64,000 nt of DNA, taken from positions 1,383,736 through 1,447,735 of the forward strand of contig MU004195.1 in NCBI GenBank assembly GCA_010093605.1, given 5' to 3'. This document shows positions 36,287-47,497 of this stretch, piece after piece (the first letter of the stretch is position 1; every line of letters begins with the position of its first letter). Source of the DNA: Lophium mytilinum. Its lineage: Eukaryota; Ascomycota; Dothideomycetes; Mytilinidiales; Mytilinidiaceae. Below the pieces are notes generated by a model, which saw only the letters and a program-made list of their open reading frames with translations, did no database searches and was not told the origin of the DNA. Both the position numbers and the translations under genes were made by a program.

Positions 36287-37126
36287 ATGCCAGCTCCACC
36301 TCCAACCCCCCGCGCCCTCCTGAAGGACCTGCTCGCCAGCATCCCCGCATCGTCTTCCGCAGCCTCTACCCCACTCCCAATAGCCGCAAAGCCGCTACTC
36401 TTAACTCTACATGTGCTCTTCCCGACTGAGTTCCTACCCGCCCTCGACCTCCTCGACCGAGGCCTTGTGACGCGCTTCAGGATCCGCGAAGACGACGTTG
36501 CTAGCACTATGCCTCATGGACACCGCAATCCTAGAAAAACCGACGGCGGCACAGGACCACGAGCACCAGGCCTAGAGCTCGTCACGTCACGGAAAGCGCC
36601 GGGCGAAGGCGCAGCCATCATCCCACTACAAGATGAGGACACAGAGATGCTGGAGGCGGCTGCTCCGCCCTCCCACACAGTTCAGCAGGAGGAAGGCATA
36701 GAAGGAAGAGCTGCACAGGAGCACGATTGCGCATGGCCTATATACCATGTCCGCTCTGCTCAGCAACCCCGCACCTCGCGCTTTAGCTCCTCCGTAGACA
36801 CGACTACGTCTTACGAGGTCCGACTTAGTGCGTGGAATTGCTCGTGTCCGGCGTTTGCGTTTGCGGCGTTCCCGTCTGGGGCCGGTTCTGGGCAGGGTGT
36901 TGAAGGTGGAGGATGGGGAAATGGGCATGGTGGGGTAGAGGCAGGAGAGGAGGATGACGGGTGGAAGTTTGGTGGGCTGAGTGTGGGGGTTGCGACGCCG
37001 CCTGTGTGCAAGCATCTGCTGGCGTGTGTGCTGGTCGAGAGATGCGGGCTGTTTAAGGAATGCGTGCAGGAGAGGGAAGTTAGTATCGAGGAGGCGGTTG
37101 GGTGGGCTGCTGGGTGGGGGGATTGA
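36287..37126 (+). CDS. SWS1: SWIM zinc-finger protein, SWS1-like Shu complex candidate
   Basis: Single exon, 279 residues from ATG 36287 (MPAPPPTPRALLKDLL). The C-terminal half has a SWIM finger: CSCPAFAF, then an acidic/Gly-rich insert, then PPVCKHLLACVLVERC, i.e. CxC...CxH. The N-terminal helical part (LLLTLHVLFPTEFLPALDLL, DRGLVTRFRI) matches the layout of small SWIM proteins of the SWS1/SHU2 type, which with RAD51 paralogues promote homologous recombination. The insert between the zinc ligands is long and low-complexity. Convergent with RPN8. The identification rests on domain and size, so the symbol is tentative. Confidence 0.75.
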   Translation: MPAPPPTPRALLKDLLASIPASSSAASTPLPIAAKPLLLTLHVLFPTEFLPALDLLDRGLVTRFRIREDDVASTMPHGHRNPRKTDGGTGPRAPGLELVTSRKAPGEGAAIIPLQDEDTEMLEAAAPPSHTVQQEEGIEGRAAQEHDCAWPIYHVRSAQQPRTSRFSSSVDTTTSYEVRLSAWNCSCPAFAFAAFPSGAGSGQGVEGGGWGNGHGGVEAGEEDDGWKFGGLSVGVATPPVCKHLLACVLVERCGLFKECVQEREVSIEEAVGWAAGWGD

Positions 37127-37386
37127 AATGAAGAATCGACTTTCAAATATCATATGAAGCATGATGCATATGTGATATTTATTGTCCGTACTCCATGGAT
37201 CAAGAGCATGAACGTGCCGTCGTTTCGATTGGATGTCTATGCCATGCCATGTGCAGATTATATAGTTTGCAGACTTGATCGCACACCGACCAGATCTACG
37301 AACCTATCCATGCGTCAGCCATTCCAACCAGCGCCAAAAGTGTGGTATAATACACTTCGATGCAGCCAACCCTGCGGGATCTTCTA

Positions 37387-38656
37387 TCAGCCCTTCTTTT
37401 TATCTGCCTCCTTGCCTTTCTCGCCCTTCTCTCCCTCCTTGGCCTCACCGTTCGCCACCCCGTTCTCCTTTTTCTTCTCCACCTCTTTCCCCTCCTCCTT
37501 CGCTTTCTCCTTCTCTTCCGCCTGTTGCCTGTTCTGAATCTTGTTATCGATCAGATCGTGGAACGCAGTTATCGCTCTAATCAAACTTGACAAGTAGATC
37601 GCCATCAGTTGGTCATTCGTCTTGATACTCATCGCGCGCGCCAGTTCCGAATTATCTGAGACACCAGCGGCGGGACCTACGCCATTGGTCGCGCCGCCAA
37701 TTTCCTTCGCTTTCGGTGTCGAGAGGTTCGGTAGTAGATTGAAGACGTCCTGCAGGTTGCCCAGGATAGCGTGATTGACGGGCAGATCGCCGTCGAGGAC
37801 TTTCTGGAGGTATGTGCCGATGTCGCGTAGGCGGAGATGCAGCCCTTGGAGCGATTGCAGCTGGGATGTGATGCGGGTGGAGAGGGTGCCGACGGCGACG
37901 TCGCGGATGTCGCGAAGGAGGTGCTCTACGCCGATTTCCTCGGCCTCTTCGGCTTCGATTATCGAGGGGGTGTGCACGAAGGTTTTGGAGGTGGTTGTGC
38001 CGTCCTAAAATCGTTGCGCAGTCAGCATTCTGAAAGTATTATTCCAGCAATGTCCTCTCTCTGGTATATGGAAGAAGGTCCAGAGAAGAAAATGCAATGA
38101 GACTCACATCCTTGATCTCTTCCACCGCGAAATACGCATCTGTTGGCACGCCCACTTCCTTCGGCTGCACGTCGATAATTACCAGTAACGGGTTCGGCGT
38201 GTATCGCTTGAACAGTTCGTTGATCTCCAGATCCGACGCTCGTAGCTTAGGCCCCGTGTGATACCATCCGATGAGCTTCTCCCGCGCGTTCACCTTCTTG
38301 AACATGTCGTTCATGGACTCGACGTAGTTGTGGTCTAGGAACCATACTGAGGGGTCCTTCTCGTCTTCTTCGAAAGGAACTGAATATTACCATTAGCCAA
38401 AGCTCAGCAATAAACGCCGCAACCTCAGACCCGTAGACTGAGATTTAGGTAGCAGCCGCCACGTAGACATACCAGCGAAGCTGTTCGACACTCTCACGTT
38501 CTTGCCGTCATTTTGCCCTAGTAGCACACCGACTACTCGTTTCCGCGTGCCCTTTGCTTGTCGTCCGTAGTGGTCTGCGGCGGAAAGGAGGACGAGAGGC
38601 GCAACGGATACGTTCCGTGTGACCAGCGATAATGTCTCCGCTGTGGTGGCAGGCAT
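37387..38656 (-). CDS. RPN8: 26S proteasome regulatory subunit RPN8 (MPN domain)
   Basis: Exons complement(37387..38004, 38108..38379, 38473..38656) give 357 residues. RPN8 is a lid subunit that pairs with the deubiquitinase RPN11. The start [18 protein letters not shown], the MPN core ([75 protein letters not shown]) and [19 protein letters not shown] are nearly invariant in the family. As expected for RPN8 the JAMM metal ligands are absent (HTGP in place of HxH), so it is catalytically inactive. The tail after ~300 is a Lys/Glu-rich extension ending EADKKKG. Confidence 0.97.
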
Positions 38657-39303
38657 CGCTGCGGCTGTGTGGGAGGCGAGGAGCAGGAGGGGATGAGGCT
38701 GTTGGATGGGCAGTAAAGGCTCAACGACTGTACTGGGGCGACGAGGAGAGAACGATGGAAGGCGGTGGTTGTGGATGTCTCGTTGAAGCTTCGCGGAGCT
38801 TGAGTGCACGAGCCACTTTTCGTGGGCTGTCACGTGGCTGTTTCACGAGTGAATGGTCCGCGTTCCAATCGGGTCTGCAATATACCTTCATAATCACTGG
38901 AATATGCTAGACATCGCAGGAGATAACTTGAATATGCATCAAGTTTGTCAAGCGCATAGTATCCCCCGACATACTCTAAACCTGCGTTCTTCAAAAGCAC
39001 TTTACGCCCGCTACTTCTCGCAAATTTTGATGGTGCAGATGATTACAGTCATCCGTTCGCAATTTCTTTCAACCCCCAGATATCCTGCAAAGGCATATAT
39101 GAGGGCTCGAGGCGAATGCATGTCTAATTGCGATCGTGAGTCACTCATCACACCTCTCCCGTGTCACAGATCAGGGCAATTTCCGAATCAATCATGATCG
39201 ATTTTCTATGCCGTAGTGGTCGTTCAGAACATTCCAGTTAAGCAAAAGGCAATCCCCAGTAAGGACATGTGTTGAACTCTCCATCTCACTTCCATCATCC
39301 CGA
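38657..39303. other. Upstream region of RPN8, no gene seen
   Basis: Holds the RPN8 promoter and the 3' region of the F-box/ankyrin gene. No recognised proteasome element (PACE-like) was identified by eye. Confidence 0.4.
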
Positions 39304-40677
39304 TCAGTTGCCCCTTAGCTCTTCCCATCTCGAGCGGTCAACGTCCTTCCCGATTGGACCAGAAGATATGAAGATCCCATCTAGGCGTTGATGCCATTCC
39401 CACTTCCCCTTCCTCTCACCTAAAGGTTCAGATAGCTCTTTCAAGTACCACGCCGTCGCTTCGTCGTATCCCTTTCCGTCGAGATGGCCTACCAAGAAAG
39501 TCAAGAACTCCTGGCTCTCCGAGGGAAGTCCCAAGTCAACCTCCTCAGACCATAGCAGATTCAACAACTCAGTCGCAGGACTTAGGGGATTTCCACCAAA
39601 CTGGTAGACTGTGTGGTTGCGAACAATGTCTATCCCTTGCTCAATGGCCCAGCGCCAGAATGAATAGATTTCTTGCAGTTGTCCGTGGGATCTGAAGACG
39701 CTACGGCCGTTGTACCACCTCATCATTGGTTGCTCCGCAGCATTGAACCCATCAATTCGCTCTGCATGAACATTGGCACCTCGACTAGCCAGAAATCTGG
39801 CGATGTCCCAGGAGTGCGATTCCACTGCCAACAAGAATGCGGTGTAGCTATCGTGATTTTCCTTGTTTATGGGCGTTCCGGCGTCGATAATAAGGCCTAG
39901 GAACTCAATAGCGGTGTTCTCGTCTCTTACATACGCTATGCTTGAGTCGAAGCATCTGTGTAGCAAAGTCTGTCCGTATGATTCGTTCAGTGGGTCGACG
40001 CCGTAGGTGAAGCATAGCCTCAGGAGCTCAGGTTTCCAGGAACGCAGGACCAGGTTGAGGAGGGGATGCATTATATCATGGGCCTCAATCTCCATCTCAA
40101 AGTTCGCATCTCCGCCATTGAGAAAGAGTAGCTCAGTAACCTTGAGAATTTGATGCACAGAAAGCCGAGAAAAGTCGGCGCGGTCGCTCGTGCTGGCTTC
40201 GATGAAGAAGTAAGTGAGGTTGTTCATCAATCCTTCGTAGCCGGGCCAAGTTCTCGGCTTTCCCTCGATGTGCTTCAGGAGGAGAACAAGCACGTCTGCC
40301 AAGGCTGCTGCTTCGAAGGGTTCTTTGATTGACAAAGTCTCCCAAGGTACTACCATCGGGGCATGACAGTAGTCGCAGACGTCCTTGTAGCAAGATAGCA
40401 CAACGGCCAATGGTTCCCACTTAGTGCCATCGACCCAGTCGTCGGCCTTATGGGACAGTAAGTAGTGAGCTTTGATGAGATCCCGAGTCAAGACTGCCGC
40501 TTGCAGGGCCGATACTCCCCCCACTTCTGCAATGGCTAGTTTGTGGAGCTCTTGCTGGAGGACCTCATGATGGTACTTCTGAGTCCGTATCAAGGAACTC
40601 AGTTCGCTCGGTTTCAGGTATTCGGCGATCTCAAGTGTAAGCTCCGCTGGGAGCGAGCCAAGCAAGTTTGGTGGCAT
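39304..40677 (-). CDS. F-box and ankyrin-repeat-like protein
   Basis: Single exon, 457 residues. Residues ~6-45 are an F-box-like helix pair (LGSLPAELTLEIAEYLKPSE, LSSLIRTQKYHHEVLQQEL). Weak ankyrin-type repeats follow: VSALQAAVLTRDLIKAHYLL, then GVDPLNESYGQTLLHRCFDS, AGTPINKENHDSYTAFLLAV and RFLASRGANVHAERIDGFNA. Proteins of this shape are abundant in Pezizomycotina and are taken to be SCF-type adaptors, though the repeats may simply be a scaffold. No partner can be named. Confidence 0.82.
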   Translation of the reverse strand: MPPNLLGSLPAELTLEIAEYLKPSELSSLIRTQKYHHEVLQQELHKLAIAEVGGVSALQAAVLTRDLIKAHYLLSHKADDWVDGTKWEPLAVVLSCYKDVCDYCHAPMVVPWETLSIKEPFEAAALADVLVLLLKHIEGKPRTWPGYEGLMNNLTYFFIEASTSDRADFSRLSVHQILKVTELLFLNGGDANFEMEIEAHDIMHPLLNLVLRSWKPELLRLCFTYGVDPLNESYGQTLLHRCFDSSIAYVRDENTAIEFLGLIIDAGTPINKENHDSYTAFLLAVESHSWDIARFLASRGANVHAERIDGFNAAEQPMMRWYNGRSVFRSHGQLQEIYSFWRWAIEQGIDIVRNHTVYQFGGNPLSPATELLNLLWSEEVDLGLPSESQEFLTFLVGHLDGKGYDEATAWYLKELSEPLGERKGKWEWHQRLDGIFISSGPIGKDVDRSRWEELRGN

Positions 40678-40958
40678 TGTTGGCGATTGGGGGAGGGTGT
40701 TGTCTTGTGAGGTGATGTTGGTGTAGTAGAAGGAGTCGCATTTCTGTCATGGCGTGTAGTCGGACACACCACGGTCTTCGCCCGCCACCTTCACCTAGAA
40801 TCTTCCCCGCCTCGAAGCGGCTCGTTACGCAATGAGCACTGACCCTTCACTTGCAACCAACCTTTTTAAGCTCCCATTAGATCTCCCACCTTGCTCACTT
40901 TTGCAAACACCACAAACACCACAAACCCTGCAAACACCACAACAAACACACCGCCACC

Positions 40959-42142
40959 ATGGTCCGATATGGGTCCGTGGAGGTGATGGTGTACCAGCCG
41001 CAGGTCCCCGATCCTAACCAAGCTCAGACGAGTGACTCTCCTGATGAATCGGATGACAGGTCGTGGGTCCAGGCGCCTGAGCGCCTCGTCAGCGTCTTGG
41101 TGCGTGGAGAAGAGGCGAATGTTGAAGTACACGACGGCCACTTCGGGCTCAAGCTCATATGGCATAACTACCGCCATCAGAGTGCTCACATGTAAGTTTA
41201 CTCCAAAACTCTCAGCGTCCGGACCAGTTAGAAGAAGGAGGCTAACAATTGCTGCTTACTAGATACGTTACTATCGACGGCCGCACTTTCGATTTGTGGA
41301 ACGATATGGATATTGCGAACTACGGAGTTCGCTTTTGGCAATCCCCGATGATGAAAGGACTACAGTACTACAAAGCTCGAAACAAACCATGTATTCGACA
41401 GTTCAACTTCGCTCCGATCACCAAGTCCAGTCTGGATAACACCAACTGGGAAGGCTACGATCAGGGCGGCACAATCACCATCAAGGTCTTCCGCGCAAAG
41501 CTGAAGGCGTTAGAAAAGCCACGCAGCCTGAACTTTACAAAAGCGGAGCATCGTTCGTGGGACGACGTTCCTAGTGTGAGCGCGGTGGACGTAGAGAGAG
41601 AATATATCAGCCATCTGGTCACTCTTGATCCAGAGGAACTGATTCAGGGACCGCCTGGAGGAGGGATGAAGATGAGCTATAAGGGCCGGCATTTCGCACC
41701 TGTTGATATCAAAGAGCCAGACGGGAAACCATATCGGACTTTCAAGATCAATTACCGTTCTCCAGGTATGTGTGCCATGATGTCATAAGTATTTGGGCCT
41801 TTTACTGACAAATTTTTTGCAGCCGCTCTTCAGGAGGACTATATCACACCGATCGAGATGCCTCATGCTGAGATCAAGTGCTGGGAGAAGGACGAGCGTG
41901 ACAAGGAGTTGAAGTACCTCAGAACCGAAATCAACAGGTTCAAGCAGCTCCTGGATGGCGTATACGAGGACCAAATTTTGGTTGAGCAATACGGAGGAGG
42001 CCCTGAGCTCGATGAGCCCATCGAGGTAGCTGAAAAGGCCTTGGATCGGTTCGAGCAAAGGTACGAGAAACTGAAGTTCGAGAGACCGGCCGGCAAGAAA
42101 AGCAAAAAGCGAAAGGCTGATGCTTTTCATTCCACTCCTTGA
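40959..42142 (+). CDS. Conserved-looking uncharacterised protein with coiled-coil tail
   Basis: Exons 40959..41191, 41263..41765 and 41823..42142 give 351 residues; the joins read SAHIYVTIDG and SPAALQEDY. The N-terminal ~200 residues look like a beta-rich domain (VSVLVRGEEANVEVHDGHF, YVTIDGRTFDLWNDMDIANY, GTITIKVFRAKLKALEK). Residues ~255-325 are charged and helical (DERDKELKYLRTEINRFKQL), probably coiled coil, and the end KKSKKRKADAF is a likely nuclear localisation signal. It somewhat resembles the fungal DUF7918 group, but I do not recognise it with certainty and assign no function. Confidence 0.8.
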
Positions 42143-42843
42143 ATATCATGAGATTCGTGTTGGAAAGGCGATACCCTTGATATCGAGATGATAGGTTGCT
42201 CATTCTTGGAATGGGTAGATAGGATCAATACTCTCTCTATGCCTGTGTTCGCTTGCCTACGACCGCTTGAAATCCTCTCGTACACGACCAGAGACTATAA
42301 AGCGACAATTTTGACCATATTGATAGCTTTTGGGCTGCCTCAGATGATATGGTGTTGGACTGCTACGTACCTTCAACAGTACCTGGTAGATCCTGCATCA
42401 AGCGACCTATCTTAGACTCGACTGGCGGCGATTTTCCTTCGGATTTCGTTCAAGAAGTCCAGCAGGTTATTGAAATCGTGTACTAGACGGACCAGTCGTC
42501 TGGAGATTCTTCAATTGGCGGTTTATTCTTGGGATGATGTTGTTCCTGGACGACTCAAAGGACGTCGTCGGATTTAGCGCAATACACAGATTTTGCTAGA
42601 CATCGGGAACTATTGCCTCTTCAGGAGCTCCCCTCGGCGACATTGCACCGAGACTCCAGTGCATGCTCGGTGCCGCCATCCGTCACCCTCTTGATAAAAT
42701 GATGAATAGCCTAGGTTCTATGATGGTTTCTTCTGCATCTCCCTCCCCATTGAAGCTTCCCCAGCCCTTAATTGAAAATCGCATCACCATCATTACCCAA
42801 CCTCCAGAGCTTAAGAGTGGGGTCCTCCAATCCCACCAGTAAC
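42143..42843. other. Intergenic region, no gene seen
   Basis: About 700 bases between two plus-strand genes, holding the 3'UTR of one and the promoter of the other. No repeats seen. Confidence 0.45.
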
Positions 42844-44717
42844 ATGGCTAAAGTCTTTGATTACGCAGAAGGTGTGATCCTCTGAAGAGCTTCTGGTTTC
42901 CTAGGTACTAATAGTTCTTTACAGTGGCCAAGCACAATACAGCAGAAAGTTGCTGGGTGATTCTCTACGGCAATGTCTACGATGTCACAGAGTTCATCCC
43001 CGACCACCCCGGTGGCTCGAAAGTGATTCTCCAACTCGCTGGAACCGACGCCACCGAGGAGTACGACCCCATACACCCTCCAGGAATTCTAGAGGAGACT
43101 CTGAAGCCTGAAAACAAGCTTGGAACCATCGATGCCTCCACCCTCCCCTCCTCTGAGAAGTCCCCCGCGCAGGATACACCTGAAGACAGTGGCCCGCCAG
43201 ACCTAGAGAGCCTGTTGAACCTAGATGAGATAGAAGAGGTGGCAACAAAACAGATCAGCCGTAAGGCATGGGCATACTACTATTCCGCCGCCGACGACCT
43301 CGCCTCCAAATCCTTCAACAACACAGTCTACCGGCAGATTCTGCTCCGGCCACGCGTTTTCGTTGATTGCACCGCCTGCGACACCTCCACAACCCTAGTG
43401 GGACACAAAGTTTCTCTCCCAATATACGTCTCGCCCGCAGCTATGGCACGGCTCGCGCATCCGGACGGCGAGCATGGGATCGCGCAAGCTTGCGGCTTGT
43501 TCGGGGCTATGCAACTGATTTCGAACAACGCTTCGATGACAGCCGAGCAAATAGTGGCAGATGCACAACCCGGGCAACTCTTTGGGTGGCAGCTATACGT
43601 GCAGAACGACCGTGCGAAGAGCGAGGCGCAGCTGGCGAGGATCAAGAAGCTTGATGCTATCAAGTTCATATGTCTGACGCTTGACGCACCGGTTCCAGGA
43701 AAGCGAGAAGAAGACGAGCGGAGTAAAAATATTGGAGCTATCCTGCCCGTTAAATCAGCGGTTCAAGGTGGCGAATCTACATCCCAGACCAGCACCTCGC
43801 CGCAGACGAACTTCAATCCAGAAATAAAGCCAGGTGGTATCGGTCAGAGCTTGTTTGCCGGGACTGCAGCAGACTTGACGTGGAAGACTACCCTGACATG
43901 GCTTGCGAAGCATACCGATTTGCCAATTCTTCTAAAGGGGCTACAAACACACGAGGATGCATACCTTGCCAGCTTGCATGCACCGCAGGTGAAGGGTATC
44001 ATCCTATCGAATCATGGAGGAAGGGCACTGGACACGGCCCCACCTGCTGTGCATACCCTACTAGAAATCCGAAAGTACTGCCCAGAGGTTTTCAACCGCA
44101 TCGAAGTCTGGGTAGATGGTGGCATCAAGCGAGGAACAGATGTCGTCAAGGCGCTGTGTCTGGGTGCGAGAGGAGTTGGTATTGGACGGCCCGCATTGTT
44201 TGGGCTTGGAGCCGGAGGAAAGGAGGGCGTGGCCAGAGTGCTAGAGAGTAAGCATTCTTGTTGCTGTTGTTGCCATAACTCGAACACTCCCTGATGCTGA
44301 CCTTCTTTAGTCCTTAAGGCGGAGACCGAGACCTGTATGCGCCTTCTGGGCGTAGCCAAGGTTGAAGATCTTGGCATGCAATATGTAAGCAACATCTTCT
44401 CTTCTGAATCATTTAGTATCGCCCAGGCTCTACTCTTGCTCGTTCGAAAACACTACTCCGGATTGCAGGAAGTTAGTCAGTCAGAAGGCAGCCTAGTATC
44501 CATCGCAATCACTTTGCATTGGGCTCAAATCCTTCAAACATTTCGGGCTACCCCAAGCAGTGACATGATGGATATGCCCGGGGTTTCAAGAAAACAATTG
44601 TAGAAGCACCGCTAACTATGCCAGATCAACACTCGCTCGGTTGAACGCGACATATACGACGGACCTGCTAGCCTTGAGAAGCCGAGTCTGTGGGAGAAAG
44701 CGAGGGCGAAGCTATGA
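42844..44717 (+). CDS. Cytochrome b5 / FMN-dependent 2-hydroxy-acid dehydrogenase (flavocytochrome b2 type)
   Basis: Exons 42844..42871, 42925..44247, 44311..44384 and 44625..44717 give 505 residues. The N-terminal cytochrome b5 domain has both haem histidines (DHPGG and EYDPIHPPG). The FMN barrel follows with [67 protein letters not shown], the catalytic HGGR ([11 protein letters not shown]), [19 protein letters not shown] and [10 protein letters not shown]. This is the architecture of yeast L-lactate cytochrome c oxidoreductase (CYB2). No strong mitochondrial presequence is visible because the b5 domain starts at residue ~3, so it may be a cytosolic paralogue with another 2-hydroxy acid as substrate. 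The last intron (240 nt) is long for this window. Confidence 0.93.
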
Positions 44718-44927
44718 TAGAGCCAGCGACTGTAGACACAAGAGATCTGCGCATCATATCATCCCAAAATTACCCATGATTCCAGCCTAATAATCCACTA
44801 TCATGCGAAGAAGGTGTTTCCCGACCGCTTTCGGAACTCCAATGCACTGAAACAAGTTTGATATGTATCATTTGAATTTATTAACAGACTATCGTGTAGC
44901 TAGGCTATCCAAACTACCTTCGCCATC

Positions 44928-45812
44928 TCAAATCTTCCTCGCACCCGCCGTACTCGACGGCAAAACCGTACTCGCCGTCCCCGTCGCCGTAGGCTTCGCT
45001 ACCGTCGCCTGCACGACCTGACCCGCCGCATTAAAAATAATCTTCACCAACGCACTCAGCGGCGAATAGTTATACGTCTTCTGCACCAGCCCATTCCCCA
45101 GCTGCTCCGCCGTGCCCGTCTCCGTCATATTCTGCACATAATTCCCCACGATACTGCTCACGCCCCCAACTTCCTGGACGATATTCCCCAAATTGTCCAC
45201 CAAGAACGACAGCGTCGTCCCGCCCTGCGTCACCGTGCCCAGCAGCCCATCCACAGCGCCCACGACCGTGTTCACAATGGAAGTGACGTTGTTGATCGCG
45301 TTGATCAGCAGCGGGTTCAGGTCCAGCGATTCGAAAACGCGGTTGACGATGTCGACGAGGTGGCCCAGGCGCACGATCAGTTCGAGCTCGGCGGAGATGT
45401 CGGTGATGGTGAGGTTGACTTTTGTTATGGAGAGCTGCACGCCGGCGTTGATGGAGACGATGCTCGCGACGTTGGCGTTGAGGTTGATGTCGGCTTGCAG
45501 GTTGTCGACGTCGAGCTCGATGCGGCCGACGGAGAGGTTGGGGACGTTGAGGAGGACGTCGGGGGGGCCGGAGAGGGGGGTTGCGCTGGTTAGGGAGGTG
45601 CTGGAGCTTGAGAGGGTTATGCTTGAGGTGGAGGCGGCGGAGGACGCGGGTGTGAGAGGAGGACTTGAGAATGGAGTGGTTAAGGACGCAGAGGAGGCGG
45701 GGGCGGGGGCTGCGGTGGAGATGGTTGAGGATTCTTGGGAGAGGCCATGTGGGACGAATGCTAGCAAAAGGACACAGGCAATGCGCCCAAAGGCAATTGA
45801 GTTGGACAGCAT
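44928..45812 (-). CDS. Secreted protein, paralogue A of a divergent pair
   Basis: Single exon, 294 residues. A signal peptide (hydrophobic ACVLLLAFVPHGLSQ) is followed by a Ser/Thr/Pro-rich mucin-like stretch to ~80, then a regular alternating hydrophobic domain (LLNVPNLSVGRIELDVDNL, ADINLNANVASIVSINAGVQ, LVDIVNRVFESLDLNPLLI). The tail is Thr/Ala/Ser-rich. It is paralogous to the divergent gene at 46435. The repeat-like pattern suggests a beta-rich or amphipathic surface protein; I know no functional assignment. Several N-x-T/S sites imply glycosylation. Confidence 0.85.
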   Translation of the reverse strand: MLSNSIAFGRIACVLLLAFVPHGLSQESSTISTAAPAPASSASLTTPFSSPPLTPASSAASTSSITLSSSSTSLTSATPLSGPPDVLLNVPNLSVGRIELDVDNLQADINLNANVASIVSINAGVQLSITKVNLTITDISAELELIVRLGHLVDIVNRVFESLDLNPLLINAINNVTSIVNTVVGAVDGLLGTVTQGGTTLSFLVDNLGNIVQEVGGVSSIVGNYVQNMTETGTAEQLGNGLVQKTYNYSPLSALVKIIFNAAGQVVQATVAKPTATGTASTVLPSSTAGARKI

Positions 45813-46434
45813 GGCTTGCGGAACGAGAGACGAGAATTGAAGAGACAGAAAAGGGCTGAACGTTTAGGCTTCACGAGAAACAACCTCCCAAGCGCTCCAC
45901 GGATGGTGGCTCGGTATATGACATGGCAATCTACCCTCCTTTTGGCTGAATGACATTAGCGTTCACCGTTGAAATTTCCAGGAGGAGAAACCTGAATGTT
46001 CTGGGCCAGGAAGACGGAGCTGCAAGCAGTTTTCGTGATTCATGCCGGGCCGCGTTTCAGATTGACTCAGGGGAATCCCGATATACTGGGGCCTCACCCT
46101 GGTAGATCTGGGGTAGAAACCGGATTTACCGATCGGCGAGATGCTTAAACAACGCCTCTTAAGGCTGCATCCTGGTCCCCCTCAAATTCCCATCCCTTAA
46201 TCGCCATGCTCTCAATTTAATTGTCCCTGGTGGCATCTCGCGTACAGCGTGCGGGTATGTAAGACGGCTTCTTCCAACAGGGCTGTCTCTGCAAAACGGC
46301 CACTCTCCCTGTCATCGCATGAATCGGTCATTACTTTCTGGATGGTCTTTGTGTTTGTCATTTGCACTGTCTGAATGCCCATCTGTTCTTGAGCGTCTCT
46401 TCTCGTTGCTTGATCCGCGCAAACAACCACGAAA
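45813..46434. promoter_or_regulatory. Bidirectional promoter of the secreted paralogue pair
   Basis: 622 bases separate the two divergent start codons. No gene is seen inside. The head-to-head arrangement of paralogues suggests shared control of both genes. Confidence 0.5.
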
Positions 46435-47319
46435 ATGCGGTCCCTCATCGCCAACCTCCTAATCGCATCAGTCTCTATTGGACATCTCTTAGTAGCTGCC
46501 CAATCCACCGACGAAGGGGGCTACATCGGCTACTCCCTCACCCAGCGCGGCGACAACGACGACGTCCTCTACGAAACCGCAAACACCAACGCCAACGTCT
46601 CCACCCTCGATCCCGAGCCCGACGTCTACCTCAACGCGACCGTCCACGTCGGAGAAATCGACATCACAGTCGAGAACATCACCGCCAAAATAAACCTCGA
46701 CGCGCAAGTCCTCTCCCTGCTGAAGTTCAACGCCGGCGTCACCGCCCACATCGACCGCGTCTTCCTCCAAATCCAGAATGTCTCCGCAAAAGTCACGCTG
46801 GAAGCCCGGCTCGGGAACCTTGTGCTCATGATCAACGACATCCTTGAGTCGCTGGATCTGAACCCCATTCTTGCTACGGTGGGGCAGGACGTGGGGAGTA
46901 TCGTGAATACGACGATTGGGGGCTTGACGACGCCGACGAATTCGCTGAAGGAGAGGAGTTACAATCTGGAGCATAATATACTGTATGCGGTCAATGATTA
47001 TAGCGGGCATACGCACACGAACCGTGTGCTGGCGCAGAATGGGGATATTGTGACTGAGTCGTTGGATGATAATGGGGAGCTGAGTCGGGTGACGGTTACG
47101 GGGCATTACTTGAGCGATATGACGTTCAATGGGTATAATGAGAGCACGACTGTGGATGGGAAGGCGGCGAGGAGGTTGGAGTATGTGTATGTTCCATTTA
47201 ATGGGCTCAGGGTTGTGAGTGAGGTGTTTGTGGATGATTCGGGGGCAGTGCTGAGCACGCAAGTTCTGAGCGAGGCGAGTGGTGGAGGGAGTAGCTCCAT
47301 AGGAGGCCAGGAAGGATGA
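46435..47319 (+). CDS. Secreted protein, paralogue B of a divergent pair
   Basis: Single exon, 294 residues, the same length as its divergent neighbour. Signal peptide MRSLIANLLIASVSIGHLLV with likely cleavage after AAQ. The shared domain covers about residues 60-145: DVYLNATVHVGEIDITVENI, ITAKINLDAQVLSLLKFNAG, LVLMINDILESLDLNPIL. It lacks the Ser-rich linker of paralogue A and instead has a C-terminal part with hydrophilic repeat-like strands (NILYAVNDYSGHTHTNRVLA, YVYVPFNGLRVVSEVFVDD). Several N-x-S/T sequons. Family not recognised; probably extracellular or cell-wall associated. Confidence 0.85.
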   Translation: MRSLIANLLIASVSIGHLLVAAQSTDEGGYIGYSLTQRGDNDDVLYETANTNANVSTLDPEPDVYLNATVHVGEIDITVENITAKINLDAQVLSLLKFNAGVTAHIDRVFLQIQNVSAKVTLEARLGNLVLMINDILESLDLNPILATVGQDVGSIVNTTIGGLTTPTNSLKERSYNLEHNILYAVNDYSGHTHTNRVLAQNGDIVTESLDDNGELSRVTVTGHYLSDMTFNGYNESTTVDGKAARRLEYVYVPFNGLRVVSEVFVDDSGAVLSTQVLSEASGGGSSSIGGQEG

Positions 47320-47497
47320 GATGGTAGATAATGGATCAAGGAATTGTGTTTCGGTGTTGTGTTGGAGTTCTTGCTTTATGTGCACATGATGATCAGTCTG
47401 GTTGTAAGAAGAGCTCATTAAAGTCCGAATGCGTTTGGTATACCTATGAAATCCCCGAAAATCGGTACAAGGAAGCCATTAGCAGCAGGAAAGTTTA

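Noticed and set aside
46489-47418. 309-residue minus-strand open frame
   Set aside because: Antisense to the signal-peptide-bearing secreted protein; translation has no domain and odd His/Ile/Arg composition.
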